Positions 44,719 to 54,001 of a DNA stretch of 64,000 nt are shown piece by piece (within the stretch, counting starts at the first letter, position 1; every line of letters starts with the position of its first letter). Location of the stretch: assembly GCA_035547755.1 (NCBI GenBank), contig DASZUG010000082.1, positions 75,136-139,135 of the forward strand, read 5' to 3'. The DNA comes from Mesorhizobium_L sp035547755 (GTDB taxonomy: Bacteria > Pseudomonadota > Alphaproteobacteria > Rhizobiales > Rhizobiaceae). The notes beneath the pieces were generated by a model, which saw nothing but the letters and a program-made list of their open reading frames with translations, did not search any database and was not told the DNA's origin. The translations under genes and the position numbers were made by a program.

Positions 44719-44747
44719 CGGCGCGAATTCCAGGAGAACTCGCGCCG
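44719..44747 (-). terminator. Terminator-like hairpin after the aldehyde dehydrogenase gene
   Basis: CGGCGCGA (44719-44726) pairs with TCGCGCCG (44740-44747) with a 13-base loop. It begins 57 bases after the dehydrogenase stop on the minus strand, but the following bases are AAATTATT rather than a U-run, so it may be only an RNA-stabilising hairpin. Confidence 0.4.
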
Positions 44748-44803
44748 ATTGCCCGCCAGATTTTCGTCGTCGCCCCAAGTACCTGCGGAGCAGTTCGGCT
44801 CAC

Positions 44804-46243
44804 TTAGCCGCGGCTTGCCGCATGTGAAACGAGCTTGGTATTCAGATAGGCCTCGACCGCCTCGCTACCGCCTTCCGATCCGTAGCCGGAATCCTTGATG
44901 CCGCCGAAGGGCACTTCCGGAAGCGCAAGACCGTTATGGTTGATGGTCAGCATGCCTGCCTGCACCGACCGCGAAAGGATATCGGCGGTTTCGGCCGAAC
45001 CGGTGAAGGCATAGGAGGCGAGGCCGTAGGGAAGACGGTTGGCCTCGGCAATCGCCTGCTCGCGGCTGCTGAACTTCGCGACCAGCGCAACCGGGCCGAA
45101 CGGCTCCTCGTTCATGGCCCGCGCTTCGGTCGGCACGTCCGTCAGGACCGTCGGCTCGAAGAAATATCCCTTGTTGCCGATGCGCTTGCCACCCGTCACG
45201 ATCTTCGCGCCCTGATGCACGGCATCCTGGATCAGGGCTTCCATCGCCGGAATACGCCGTTCATTGGCCAGCGGCCCCATGATCGTGCCTTCCGCAAGGC
45301 CGTCGCCGACCTTGATACCCCTCGCGAGGGAAACGAGCTTGTCGACGAAGTGGTCATGCACCCCTTCCTGGACAAGGAAGCGTGTCGGCGCGACACAGAC
45401 CTGTCCGGCATTGCGGAACTTCGCCGCGCTCAAAACCGTGGCGGCGCGATCGATATCCGCATCGTCGAACACGATCGCGGGAGCGTGACCGCCGAGTTCC
45501 ATCGTTGCGCGTTTCATATGCTGCCCGGCGAGAGCCGCCAGATGCTTGCCGACAGGCGTGGAGCCCGTAAAGGAGATCTTCTGGATCACCGGATGCGGAA
45601 TCAGATATTCGGATATCTCCGCGGGCACGCCATAGACCAGGTTGATCACACCCGCCGGAACGCCGGCATCGACATAGGCGCGGACGAGTTCGGCGGGCGA
45701 GGCCGGCGTTTCCTCCGGCGCCTTGACGATGATGGAGCAGCCCGCGGCAAGGGCCGCCGACAATTTGCGCACGACCTGGTTGATGGGAAAATTCCAGGGG
45801 GTGAAGGCGGCGACGGGGCCGACCGGCTCCTTCATGACGAGTTGGCTCACGCCGGGCTGGCGGGCGGGAACGATGCGGCCATAGACCCGGCGCGCTTCTT
45901 CCGCGAACCATTCGATAACGTCGCCTGCCGCAAGCGTCTCGCCGCGCGCCTCGGCAAGCGGCTTGCCCTGCTCAAGCGTCATGAGGCGAGCGATATCGCC
46001 GGCGCGCTCGCGCATCAGCGCGGCGGCCTTGCGCATGATGCCGGAGCGCTGATAGGCGGACATCCCGCTCCAGGTCTCGAACCCGCGGGCGGCTGCCGCG
46101 AGCGCCGCGTCGAGATCGGCGCGATCCGCATGGGCGACGGTGCCGATGCGCTCCTCGGTTGCCGGATTGAGCACGGGAATGGTGCGGCCAGAGGAGGCTG
46201 GACGCCAAGCGCCGTCGATGTGGAGAAGGGTGTCCGGGTACAT
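44804..46243 (-). CDS. gabD: NAD(P)-dependent succinate-semialdehyde/aldehyde dehydrogenase
   Basis: A 479-residue aldehyde dehydrogenase. Catalytic Cys is in NAGQVCVAPTRF, the general-base Glu in TMELGGHAPAIV, and the coenzyme loop in FTGSTPVGKHLA. The closest family by pattern is succinate-semialdehyde dehydrogenase (GabD), but no gabT is beside it, so another aldehyde is possible. It is probably an independent unit with a hairpin downstream. Confidence 0.85.
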   Translation of the reverse strand: MYPDTLLHIDGAWRPASSGRTIPVLNPATEERIGTVAHADRADLDAALAAAARGFETWSGMSAYQRSGIMRKAAALMRERAGDIARLMTLEQGKPLAEARGETLAAGDVIEWFAEEARRVYGRIVPARQPGVSQLVMKEPVGPVAAFTPWNFPINQVVRKLSAALAAGCSIIVKAPEETPASPAELVRAYVDAGVPAGVINLVYGVPAEISEYLIPHPVIQKISFTGSTPVGKHLAALAGQHMKRATMELGGHAPAIVFDDADIDRAATVLSAAKFRNAGQVCVAPTRFLVQEGVHDHFVDKLVSLARGIKVGDGLAEGTIMGPLANERRIPAMEALIQDAVHQGAKIVTGGKRIGNKGYFFEPTVLTDVPTEARAMNEEPFGPVALVAKFSSREQAIAEANRLPYGLASYAFTGSAETADILSRSVQAGMLTINHNGLALPEVPFGGIKDSGYGSEGGSEAVEAYLNTKLVSHAASRG

Positions 46244-46445
46244 TTTCTTTTCCTGTTAATGGTGGATGGCGCGCATCTGGCGATGCACGACCTTTAATGA
46301 ATGTCGTTGCGTCGACGCGACGCCAAAGGCGACACGGACGCCACCTCCATATTGGCATATGACGAGGCCGCGTCCACCTCTCGGCCAAAAAGATTGTCTG
46401 TCCTTGGGCCAAGCCCCCTATCGCATAAAAATTCTCGTCAGGCGA

Positions 46446-46904
46446 TCATTTGCAAACGTCGATCCATTCAGCCCCGGTCAGCTCCGCCAGTCGCAGAGGC
46501 GTGAGACGAACCGCCGCATTGGTCGCGCCGGCGGCAGGGACGACCTCGTCGAAGGCCTTCAGTGTAAGATCGCAATAGACCGGCAGAGCTTGCGGCAGGC
46601 CGAAGGGACAAACACCGCCGACCGGATGGCTGGTCGCCTCCCTCACCTCTTCCGCGTCGAGCATCCTGGGCTTGGCGCCGAACCTGTCCTTGAACTTGCG
46701 GTTGTCGAGCTTGGCGGTGCCGCACGCTACGACCAGCATCGTCTCCTCGCCGGCACGCAGGCAGATCGTCTTGGCAATCTGCTCGGGCCGGACGCCGTGC
46801 GCTTCGGCGGCGAGCGCCACCGTCGCCGAACTGGCCTCCGTTACGAGGACAGGAATTTCTGGAGCATTGGCGGCGAAAAAACCGCGGACGGATTCGAGAG
46901 ACAT
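46446..46904 (-). CDS. YbaK/EbsC family protein
   Basis: A 152-residue protein of the YbaK/ProX fold. Characteristic stretches are PEQIAKTICLRAG near residue 40 and HPVGGVCPFGLP in the second half. Members clear mischarged Cys- or Ala-tRNA-Pro, or are uncharacterised. The 202-base gap to the dehydrogenase start holds no other gene I can support. Confidence 0.88.
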   Translation of the reverse strand: MSLESVRGFFAANAPEIPVLVTEASSATVALAAEAHGVRPEQIAKTICLRAGEETMLVVACGTAKLDNRKFKDRFGAKPRMLDAEEVREATSHPVGGVCPFGLPQALPVYCDLTLKAFDEVVPAAGATNAAVRLTPLRLAELTGAEWIDVCK

Positions 46905-47108
46905 GCCGGTTGAGTAGCGCGCCGCATTCGATCTGGCAATTCGCCGCCTCGAAATTCTGTATCCCTGAAATTCGGCATCGCTCGAGCCCGTCCGTCACCG
47001 GTCCGGTTCCATAGAGCGGGCGGAAGGCACCATCTTCATGGCAACCGGTCGTGGCTTCGATTGGAAACGCGGCCAATATCCACAGAAACACCGCCCTTTG
47101 AAGGAGAT

Positions 47109-47165
47109 ATGATGTCCGTCCGATTGAGCGTTGAAGCATCGCAGCAGATCGTCTATGAAGCATGA
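47109..47165 (+). CDS. Possible 18-residue leader-like peptide
   Basis: A textbook ribosome site (AAGGAGAT) precedes ATGATG and an 18-codon frame starting MMSVRLSVEASQQ and ending before 47166. It lies in the 307-base gap between the YbaK gene and tRNA-Arg, which shows nothing else. It could be the stub of a gene lost by deletion at the tRNA, or chance. Confidence 0.2.
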   Translation: MMSVRLSVEASQQIVYEA

Positions 47166-47211
47166 GCTTCGCGGATCGCCGCCGCGAGCGGATCGGAGCA
47201 GGCCTTCCGAT

Positions 47212-47288
<77 letters not shown>

Positions 47289-47343
47289 AAAACCGCCGGG
47301 TCCATTCCGGTCAGATGGTTTACGTTTATACCGGAGACATTGT

Positions 47344-47622
47344 TTACATGTTTTCCGGGGCGGAAGGGTTCTGGGCGGGCTCGACGCGGTCCTCCTTGTT
47401 GTCGAAGAAGCCGAGATCGTAATCGAGGAACGAGACGAGCGAAATGCCGTCGTCGACTTCCTTGATTCCGAGGCGCTGGCCGGCGAGCACGGTGGAGACG
47501 TTGATCTTCTTCTGTTCATGCAGATGCGGCCGCAGGTGGTGACGGTGACGGCCTTGTCGTGGAAGGGGTAGTCGAGTTCAGGCAAACCGCGATAGGGACG
47601 CGGGGAAGCGCTGTAGCGCTCG
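47344..47622 (-). pseudogene. IS481-family transposase remnant, frameshifted
   Basis: On the minus strand the first part reads RPYRGLPELDYPFHDKAVTV and CGRIC. After one missing base near ATGAACAGAAG the next frame continues KKINVSTVLAGQRLG, EVDDGISLVSF and DYDLGFFDN before the stop at 47344-47346. This is the C-terminal end of an IS481-type integrase, normally over 300 residues. The catalytic DDE core is missing, so it is inactive. TTTACATG and ACGTTTATACCGG nearby may be part of the element end. Confidence 0.8.
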
Positions 47623-47632
47623 GCCGACGAAG

Positions 47633-48526
47633 CTAGTTGCCGGGTTTCCGGAGCATGTCGAGGATGATTTTGAACGCAGGCGCGTTCTGGCGGCTGCTCG
47701 GGTAGTAAAGATAGTAGCCGGCGAATTTCGGCGACCAATCGTCCAAGACCAGTTGCAACCGCCCGGCGGCGATGTGCTCGACCACGATATCCTCGGGCAC
47801 GTAGGCAATGCCGTAGCCGGCGATGGCGGCGTCGACCATGGGCAGCGTGGTGTTGAAGATGAGCTGACCGTCGACGCGCACGCGAACATCCTGGCCATCT
47901 TTCTGGAATTCCCAGGCATAGAAGCCGCCGGCGGTCGTCATGCGCTGGTTGATGCAGTTGTGCGCGATGAGATCCTGAGGCGCTTGTGGCACTCCGCGCG
48001 CGGCGAAGTAGGCCGGCGCGCCGATCGCGACGAGCCGCCAATCCGGTCCGATGCGAACGGCGACCATGTCTTTCTCCACGCTCTCGCCGAGCCGGACACC
48101 GGCATCGAACCCGTCCTCGACGATGTTGCGCAGGCCGTTGTCACGGCTCAATTCGAGCGTGATGTCTGGATAGTCGGCCAATGCAGATCGCAGTTTCGGC
48201 CAGACCAGCGTTTCAAGCGCGTGATCTGAAACCGTGATGCGCACGGTTCCTGACGGCTTGTCGCGATAGGCCGTGAGCGCGGCGATGTCGGCTTCGATAT
48301 CGGAAATCCGCGGCGCCAGCGATTGGCGCAGTTTCTCTCCAGCTTCCGTCGTGGAAACGCTGCGCGTCGTTCGCGCCAGCAGCCGCACACCCATGCGGGT
48401 TTCAAGCCGTTTGACGGTGTGGCTGAGCGTCGATTGGGTAATGCCGATCTTGGCGGCGGCTTTTGTAAAGCTGCGCTCCTCCGCCACCACCAGGAACCAC
48501 AAGAGATCGTTGAAGTTCTCGCGCAC
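47633..48526 (-). CDS. LysR family transcriptional regulator
   Basis: A 297-residue LysR protein. The N-terminal winged helix shows FLVVAEERSFTKAAAKIG and LSHTVKRLETRMGVRLLARTTRSV; the C-terminal effector domain follows. It is divergent from the MFS gene across 162 bases and probably regulates that cluster. The GTG at 48526 follows GAGGAACTACGGA and gives the family N-terminus; an upstream start at 48586 would add 20 residues. It is close to the group controlling oxidoreductase clusters, effector unknown. Confidence 0.9.
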   Translation of the reverse strand: MRENFNDLLWFLVVAEERSFTKAAAKIGITQSTLSHTVKRLETRMGVRLLARTTRSVSTTEAGEKLRQSLAPRISDIEADIAALTAYRDKPSGTVRITVSDHALETLVWPKLRSALADYPDITLELSRDNGLRNIVEDGFDAGVRLGESVEKDMVAVRIGPDWRLVAIGAPAYFAARGVPQAPQDLIAHNCINQRMTTAGGFYAWEFQKDGQDVRVRVDGQLIFNTTLPMVDAAIAGYGIAYVPEDIVVEHIAAGRLQLVLDDWSPKFAGYYLYYPSSRQNAPAFKIILDMLRKPGN

Positions 48527-48688
48527 TCCGTAGTTCCTCGCCTGAAGCCGCCTCCTATAATTTATGGTTTGGATCGATAAGTGCAAACAATATTCGACGA
48601 CTAATCAGGGCAATCTGAAGGCGCTATGTTGCATCGCAATAGAGCCGCCGGAGAAGCGCGGCCGCCTGTCTCTATACGGTGACCTCTG

Positions 48689-49879
48689 ATGGACGCGATT
48701 TACGACGACAGATTGGTGAAGCCGCAAGCGGCCTGGGGTGCGGTGCTGTCGATGGCGCTGTGCGTCGCCGTGCTCATCGCGTCAGAATTCATGCCGGTCA
48801 GCCTTCTGACGCCCATCGCCGGCGATCTCGGTATCTCCGAGGGCCGTGCCGGCCAGGCAATCTCCATTTCCGGCATCTTCGCCGTCGTCACCAGCCTTGT
48901 CATCGCCGGCCTTGTGAAGAACATCGACCGCAAGCGCGTGCTGACGTCCTTCTCCCTGCTTCTGGTCGCATCCGGCGCGATCGTCACGGCGGCGCCCAAT
49001 TACGCGGTGCTGATGATCGGCCGCGCGTTGCTCGGCGTCGCAATCGGCGGCTTCTGGTCGATGTCGACGGCCATCGTCATGCGTCTGGTGCCGGAGGGTG
49101 CAGTGCCCAAGGGCCTGGCGATGCTCAATGCCGGCAACGCCATTGCGGCGACGATCTCCGCGCCGCTCGGCAGCCTGCTGGGCGATTACGTCGGCTGGCG
49201 CGGCGCGTTCTTCCTCGTGGCGCCGTTGGCGCTGCTCGCGCTGGTCTGGCAATGGATCAGCCTGCCCGATCTGCCGCCGCGTGGACGCAGGAGCACGGGC
49301 AACGTTTTCCGGTTGCTCGCGCGCCGGCAAATAGCGCTTGGCATGACGTCCATCCTGCTGCTGTTCATGGGGCAGTTCGCGCTGGTCACTTATCTCCGGC
49401 CGTTTCTCGAAGCTGTGACCCGTGTCAGCATTTCAACGCTGTCGGCGATCCTGCTGGTGATGGGGCTTGCCGGTATCGCCGGCACCTGGGTCATCGGCCA
49501 ATTGCTGAGCACACGGCTCTACAGCATCGTCATCATGATTCCGTTGATGATGGCGCTGCTGGCCGTTGCGCTGATCGGCTTCGGAGCAATGCCGACACCC
49601 GTCACGGTGCTTCTGGTCGGCTGGGGTTTCTTCGGAACGGCCGCGCCGGTCGGCTGGGGTACATGGCTGAGCCGCGCGCTGCGCGACGACGCCGAAGCAG
49701 GCGGCGGACTTCAGGTCGCCGTCATCCAGTTCGCCATCACGTTGGGCGCGGCCGGCGGCGGTCTTCTGTTCGACGCTTTCGGATGGTGGAGCCCGTTCGC
49801 GCTGAGCACAATTTTGCTTCTCGGTTCGGCGCTGGCCGCGGGCGCGGCGGCCATCGATGACAGGAGGGCTGCAAAATGA
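48689..49879 (+). CDS. MFS transporter (arabinose efflux/NepI-like)
   Basis: A 396-residue twelve-helix transporter. The DHA1-type features are FMPVSLLTPIAGDLGISEG in helix 1-2, GRALLGVAIGGFWSMS after helix 4, and the loop DRKRVLTS. It resembles export permeases of the NepI/AraJ group. It is divergent from lysR and the first gene of the cluster; its stop overlaps the next start as ATGA. Confidence 0.9.
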   Translation: MDAIYDDRLVKPQAAWGAVLSMALCVAVLIASEFMPVSLLTPIAGDLGISEGRAGQAISISGIFAVVTSLVIAGLVKNIDRKRVLTSFSLLLVASGAIVTAAPNYAVLMIGRALLGVAIGGFWSMSTAIVMRLVPEGAVPKGLAMLNAGNAIAATISAPLGSLLGDYVGWRGAFFLVAPLALLALVWQWISLPDLPPRGRRSTGNVFRLLARRQIALGMTSILLLFMGQFALVTYLRPFLEAVTRVSISTLSAILLVMGLAGIAGTWVIGQLLSTRLYSIVIMIPLMMALLAVALIGFGAMPTPVTVLLVGWGFFGTAAPVGWGTWLSRALRDDAEAGGGLQVAVIQFAITLGAAGGGLLFDAFGWWSPFALSTILLLGSALAAGAAAIDDRRAAK

Positions 49880-50343
49880 TCTCGGATATCGTCTCGCGGC
49901 GGGCTGTGCTTCGGAGCATTCTCGCGACAGCGGCCACTCCGCTCCTCTTGACCCGCACGACGATGACGCACGCGCAAGGAGCAGCACCCATGAGAATTCG
50001 CATCTCGTTCAACGATCAAACCATGACGGCGACGCTGGAGGACAATCCGTCCGCGCGCGATTTCGCCTCGATGCTGCCGCTCGCCAAGCTCACGATCGAC
50101 AATTACGCGAACAACGAGAAGATCAGCTATCTGCCGCGCAAGCTGACCGAGGAAGACAGCGGCCCGTTCGGCAACGAGCGTCCCGGCGATCTCTGCTACT
50201 ACGCGCCCTGGGGCAATCTCGCCTTATTTTATGCCGGATATCGCTGGTCGCGCGGCCTGATCCGGCTCGGCCGCATCGACGGCGGCTTCGATCCTCTGCT
50301 GGTGCGGGGAAGATTTCCCCTCAGCATCGGACGCATTTCCTGA
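49876..50343 (+). CDS. Cyclophilin-like fold protein with Tat-type signal
   Basis: A 155-residue protein. The N-terminus SRRAVLRSILATAATPLLL looks like a twin-arginine signal. The mature part has the cyclophilin-like fold pattern: MRIRISFNDQTMTATLEDN and LPLAKLTIDNYANNEKISYLP, then GDLCYYAPWGNLALFY. Such proteins recur in LysR-controlled oxidoreductase clusters; peptidyl-prolyl isomerase activity is not established for them. It is coupled to the MFS gene upstream. Confidence 0.85.
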   Translation: MISDIVSRRAVLRSILATAATPLLLTRTTMTHAQGAAPMRIRISFNDQTMTATLEDNPSARDFASMLPLAKLTIDNYANNEKISYLPRKLTEEDSGPFGNERPGDLCYYAPWGNLALFYAGYRWSRGLIRLGRIDGGFDPLLVRGRFPLSIGRIS

Positions 50344-50368
50344 TCCAAATCTTCGAAAGGAGCATCCC

Positions 50369-51385
50369 ATGCTCGGAACAGTTCTCCATAGCCCTGGCGA
50401 CATTCGTTGCGAGGAGGTCGAGGAGCCGAAAATCCTTCGTCCCACCGACGCAATCATCAAGTTGTCGGCCTCCTGCATCTGCGGCTCGGACTTGTGGCCC
50501 TATCGCGGGCTTCAGCCGGTGAGCGAGCCGATGCACATGGGCCACGAATATTGCGGCGTTATCGTCGAGGTCGGCAGCGCGGTGAAGACCGTCAAGCCGG
50601 GCCAGTTCGTCGTCGGCTCGTTCTGCCTGTCCGACAACACCTGTCCGCATTGCCGTTTCGGCTTCCAATCCTCCTGCGAGCAACGCGAATTCATGACCCG
50701 CGCGCAGGCGCCTTATGCGCGCGTGCCGCTCGCGGACGGTACGCTGGTCGCTACCGACAAGACGCCCGACGACGATCTGATCCCGAGCTTGCTCGCGGCC
50801 TCCGACGTGCTCGGCACCGGCTGGTACGCCGCCGATGCGGCTCGCGTACAGCCGGGTTCGACGGCCGTGGTCGTCGGCGACGGCGCGGTCGGCCTCATGG
50901 GCGTGCTCGCGGCGAAAGAGATGGGGGCAGAAAAGATCATCGCCATGAGCCGACACAAGACGCGCCAGGATCTCGCGCTGGAATTCGGCGCGACGCATAT
51001 CGTCTCCGAACGTGGCGATGCCGGCGTTGCGCGGGTGAAGGAACTGACGAGCAACGTCGGCGCCGAGTCGGTGCTGGAGTGCGTCGGCACGCAGGAATCG
51101 ATGACGCAGGCGATGAATTGCGCACGCCCCGGCGGCCATATCGGTTTCGTCGGCGTGCCGCACGGCGTCCAATTCGACGGCCAGGGCCTGTTCTTCGCCC
51201 AAAAGAGCCTGCTCGGCGGTCCCGCGCCCGTGCGGCGTTTCCTTCCGCACCTGATGAATCTCGTGCTGGAGCGCAGGATCCACCCCGGCAAGGTCTTCGA
51301 CCTGACGCTGCCGCTGACCGATGTCGCCGAAGGCTATCGCGCCATGGACGAACGGCGCGCGATCAAGACGCTGCTTCGCGTCTAG
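50369..51385 (+). CDS. Zinc-dependent alcohol dehydrogenase
   Basis: A 338-residue MDR-family enzyme. Catalytic zinc residues are seen in CICGSD (C38) and GHEYCG (H59), with structural cysteines at 92, 95 and 103. The NAD-binding segment is VVVGDGAVGLMGVLAAKEMG. It oxidises or reduces an unknown alcohol/aldehyde. It is the third gene of the LysR cluster, 25 bp after the cyclophilin-like gene. Confidence 0.9.
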   Translation: MLGTVLHSPGDIRCEEVEEPKILRPTDAIIKLSASCICGSDLWPYRGLQPVSEPMHMGHEYCGVIVEVGSAVKTVKPGQFVVGSFCLSDNTCPHCRFGFQSSCEQREFMTRAQAPYARVPLADGTLVATDKTPDDDLIPSLLAASDVLGTGWYAADAARVQPGSTAVVVGDGAVGLMGVLAAKEMGAEKIIAMSRHKTRQDLALEFGATHIVSERGDAGVARVKELTSNVGAESVLECVGTQESMTQAMNCARPGGHIGFVGVPHGVQFDGQGLFFAQKSLLGGPAPVRRFLPHLMNLVLERRIHPGKVFDLTLPLTDVAEGYRAMDERRAIKTLLRV

Positions 51386-51438
51386 CCGCGTCGAGCGGCC
51401 GTCGAAGCAACAGGCGCAAATCCGGAAAGGAAATCGAC

Positions 51439-51897
51439 ATGAAGAAGATTCTCGCAGCGGCCGCCATTGGCGCGGCAGGCGTCGTTCCGGCGCAAGCCGA
51501 AAGCATCGAAATCCGCGCCAACGGCAGCACGCCGGCCGTGATCGGAGCTGCCGGCAACTTCACCGGACACGCCGTCATCAGCGCGCTCTATCCGCCGACA
51601 GACGTGACGCGCGCAAGTACGGGGCTCGTGAACTTCGCGCCCGGCGCACGCACCGTCTGGCACACCCATCCCGCCGGCCAGATGCTCATCGTCACGGCGG
51701 GCCAGGGCTGGGTGCAGGAAGAAGGGAAAGACAAGCGCGTCATCAATCCCGGCGATGTGGTCTGGATTGCCGCCGGCGTGAAGCATTGGCACGGTGCCAC
51801 CGCGACCAGTCCGATGGCGCATATCGCACTGAGCTACATGAAAGCCGGCAAGAACGTCGATTGGCTGGAGGCGGTCTCCGACGAGCAATACCGCTGA
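51439..51897 (+). CDS. Secreted cupin protein
   Basis: A 152-residue cupin with a signal peptide (residues 1-20, ending AQA). The metal-binding cupin motif is visible as GARTVWHTHPAGQMLIV and, later, GVKHWHGA. It is probably periplasmic. The ATG at 51439 has GGAAAGGAAA upstream; a long in-frame extension covers the alcohol dehydrogenase gene and is not coding. Neighbouring genes suggest a role with the CMD-like protein. Confidence 0.85.
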   Translation: MKKILAAAAIGAAGVVPAQAESIEIRANGSTPAVIGAAGNFTGHAVISALYPPTDVTRASTGLVNFAPGARTVWHTHPAGQMLIVTAGQGWVQEEGKDKRVINPGDVVWIAAGVKHWHGATATSPMAHIALSYMKAGKNVDWLEAVSDEQYR

Positions 51898-51923
51898 CGG
51901 GACAACGCATGAAAGGATTCGTC

Positions 51924-52700
51924 ATGAAAACCTCGACCGTTTTGGCTCTTGCCCTTTCGATGGGAGCCGTCGATGCCGCTGCGCAACCCGGCTCGCAGAC
52001 CGGGAACCTGTCGCGCGAAGACGTGCGGGCCGTGTCGCCGGCGCTCGAGCGCTATGCGACGGACAAGCTCGCCAACGATCTCTGGAGGCGACCGGGTCTG
52101 TCGCCGCGCGATCGAAGCGTCGTCACCGTCGCGGCCGTCGTCACGCGCGATCAGGGCATTCTCCTGCCCGAGCAGCTGAACCTCGCCCTCGACAATGGCG
52201 TGAAGCCCGCCGAGATCTCGGAGATCATTACGCATCTCGCCTTCTATGCCGGCTGGGGCAACGCCATCGCCGCGACGGCGATAGCCAAAGAGGTGTTCGA
52301 GGCGCGCGGCATAGGATCGGACCAGCTTCCGAATGCCGTCGTCGATTTCCTGCCGCTTGACGAAAAGGCCGAGGCCGATCGCGCTGCCCGCGTCGAGCAA
52401 GGCACCGGACCGGCATCGCCCGGACTGGTGCGCGATACCGCCGACGTGTTGTTTCGCGACCTGTGGCTGCGGCCCGATCTCGCGCCGCGCGACCGCAGCC
52501 TGGTAACGGTCAGCGCCTTGATCTCGGCTGGTCACGTGGAACAGATTCCCTATCACCTCAACCGGGCGATGGATAACGGACTGACGCGTGCGGAAGCGTC
52601 CGAGGCCATCAGCCATCTCGCCTATTACGCCGGATGGCCGAACGCCTTTTCGGCGGCTCCTGTCGCGCGATCGGTGTTCGAGAAGCGGTCCGCCAACTGA
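51924..52700 (+). CDS. Tandem carboxymuconolactone decarboxylase-like protein
   Basis: A 258-residue exported protein (signal about 1-20, ending DAAA) built from two CMD/AhpD-type halves: PRDRSVVTVAAVV, then HLAFYAGWGNAIAA, and PRDRSLVTVSALI, then HLAYYAGWPNAFSA. AhpD has a CxxC active pair, and neither half has it, so this is a CMD-like fold without disulfide chemistry. The ATG at 51924 has AAGGA 7 bases upstream. It follows the cupin in the same unit. Confidence 0.87.
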   Translation: MKTSTVLALALSMGAVDAAAQPGSQTGNLSREDVRAVSPALERYATDKLANDLWRRPGLSPRDRSVVTVAAVVTRDQGILLPEQLNLALDNGVKPAEISEIITHLAFYAGWGNAIAATAIAKEVFEARGIGSDQLPNAVVDFLPLDEKAEADRAARVEQGTGPASPGLVRDTADVLFRDLWLRPDLAPRDRSLVTVSALISAGHVEQIPYHLNRAMDNGLTRAEASEAISHLAYYAGWPNAFSAAPVARSVFEKRSAN

Positions 52701-52713
52701 TTGCGTGGTCCCA

Positions 52714-53910
52714 ATGACTTCGTTGCCCTCGTCGCCAAGGTCGGCGCAATCGGTCGCCGTAACCCTGCTGCCGATCATGGCGGCGGTGCTGGCCGGTTTC
52801 ATCGTCATCGGCGCGGCGCTGCCGGTGCTGCCCTTGCATGTGAACCACGATCTCGGTTTTGGAACATTCGTGGTTGGGCTGGTTGCGGGCGCGCAATTCG
52901 CGGCTTCCGTGGTCACGCGCGTCTGTTCCGGCTCCTATTCCGATGCAAACGGCGGCAAGCGTGGTGTCGTGGCGGGCCTCGTCGCCGCTGTCGTCGCCGG
53001 GCTGCTCTATCTCCTGTCCCTGACCTTCGTGAGCGCCCCGGCGCTCTCTGTCGCAATCCTTCTGGTCGGACGCGCGGTGCTCGGCGGAGCTGAAAGCTTC
53101 ATCATCACCGGCGGGGTCGCCTGGGGGCTGGCTCTGGTCGATGCTGAACATGCCGGGAAAGTCATTGCCTGGGTCGGCACGGCCATGTTCGCGGCTCTTG
53201 CCTTCAGCGGGCCGCTCGGAACGATGCTCTTTGCCTCGCACGGCTTCGCGGCGATCGGGCTCATCACGACTTTGCTGCCTCTCCTCGTTCTGTTGCTCCT
53301 GTTCCGGATGCCGAGCGCACCTCGGCCGACGGCACGGTCGAGATCAAGTTTCGGCAGCGTCATAGGAGCGGTCTGGCTGCCGGGCTTCGGGGCAGCACTC
53401 AGCAGCGTCGGCTATGCGGCGATCCTCGCCTTCAGTTCGCTTCTCTATGCCGATCAGGGCTGGAAGCCTGTTTGGCTCGCCTTCACCGCCTTCGGCGCGG
53501 CGTTGATCGTGGCGCGGATGACCTTCGGCCACCTGCCGGACAAGTTCGGCGGCGCCAGAATCGCGTTGGTGTTCGTTCTGGTGCAGGCGGCGGGATTGAT
53601 CCTCATGGGGTTTGCCCAAAACACCATGATGGCATCGGCCGGGGCCGCACTCGCAGGGTTCGGCTATTCGCTCGTTTATCCCGGCCTGGGTGTCGAGGCG
53701 GTCCGCGGCACGTCGGCTGAAAACCGGGGGCTGGCCATGGGCATCTACACGGTCTTCCTCGACATCGCGATGGCGCTCGGAAGCCCGACACTGGGATGGA
53801 TCGCCGACCGGCACGGATTGAACGCCGTCTTCTTTGTCAGCGCGGCGATCACGCTTTGCACGGGAGCTGTCGCCTTCAGATTGCTCTGCCCGGCGCGCAA
53901 AGCGCGTTGA
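52714..53910 (+). CDS. MFS transporter
   Basis: A 398-residue twelve-helix transporter with DANGGKRGVVAGL in the loop after helix 2 and FGHLPDKFGGARIALV in the middle loop. It probably exports an organic compound. It starts 13 bp after the CMD-like gene and closes the cluster. The frame is open upstream, but the ATG at 52714 begins the first helix. Confidence 0.88.
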   Translation: MTSLPSSPRSAQSVAVTLLPIMAAVLAGFIVIGAALPVLPLHVNHDLGFGTFVVGLVAGAQFAASVVTRVCSGSYSDANGGKRGVVAGLVAAVVAGLLYLLSLTFVSAPALSVAILLVGRAVLGGAESFIITGGVAWGLALVDAEHAGKVIAWVGTAMFAALAFSGPLGTMLFASHGFAAIGLITTLLPLLVLLLLFRMPSAPRPTARSRSSFGSVIGAVWLPGFGAALSSVGYAAILAFSSLLYADQGWKPVWLAFTAFGAALIVARMTFGHLPDKFGGARIALVFVLVQAAGLILMGFAQNTMMASAGAALAGFGYSLVYPGLGVEAVRGTSAENRGLAMGIYTVFLDIAMALGSPTLGWIADRHGLNAVFFVSAAITLCTGAVAFRLLCPARKAR

Positions 53911-54001
53911 GAAAGCTGCAAAGCGGAGACTGCCGACGAAAGAACAAGCTGCCGCGCACTCGGGTTTCCGGGATGAGGCGATCCGCGCGGAGGACGGTGC
54001 A

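Noticed and set aside
44936..46297. 453-codon plus-strand frame
   Set aside because: It is antisense to a complete aldehyde dehydrogenase gene with intact active-site motifs.
48679..49860. 393-codon frame overlapping the first MFS gene in another frame
   Set aside because: It lacks hydrophobic segments; the adjacent frame is a normal twelve-helix transporter.
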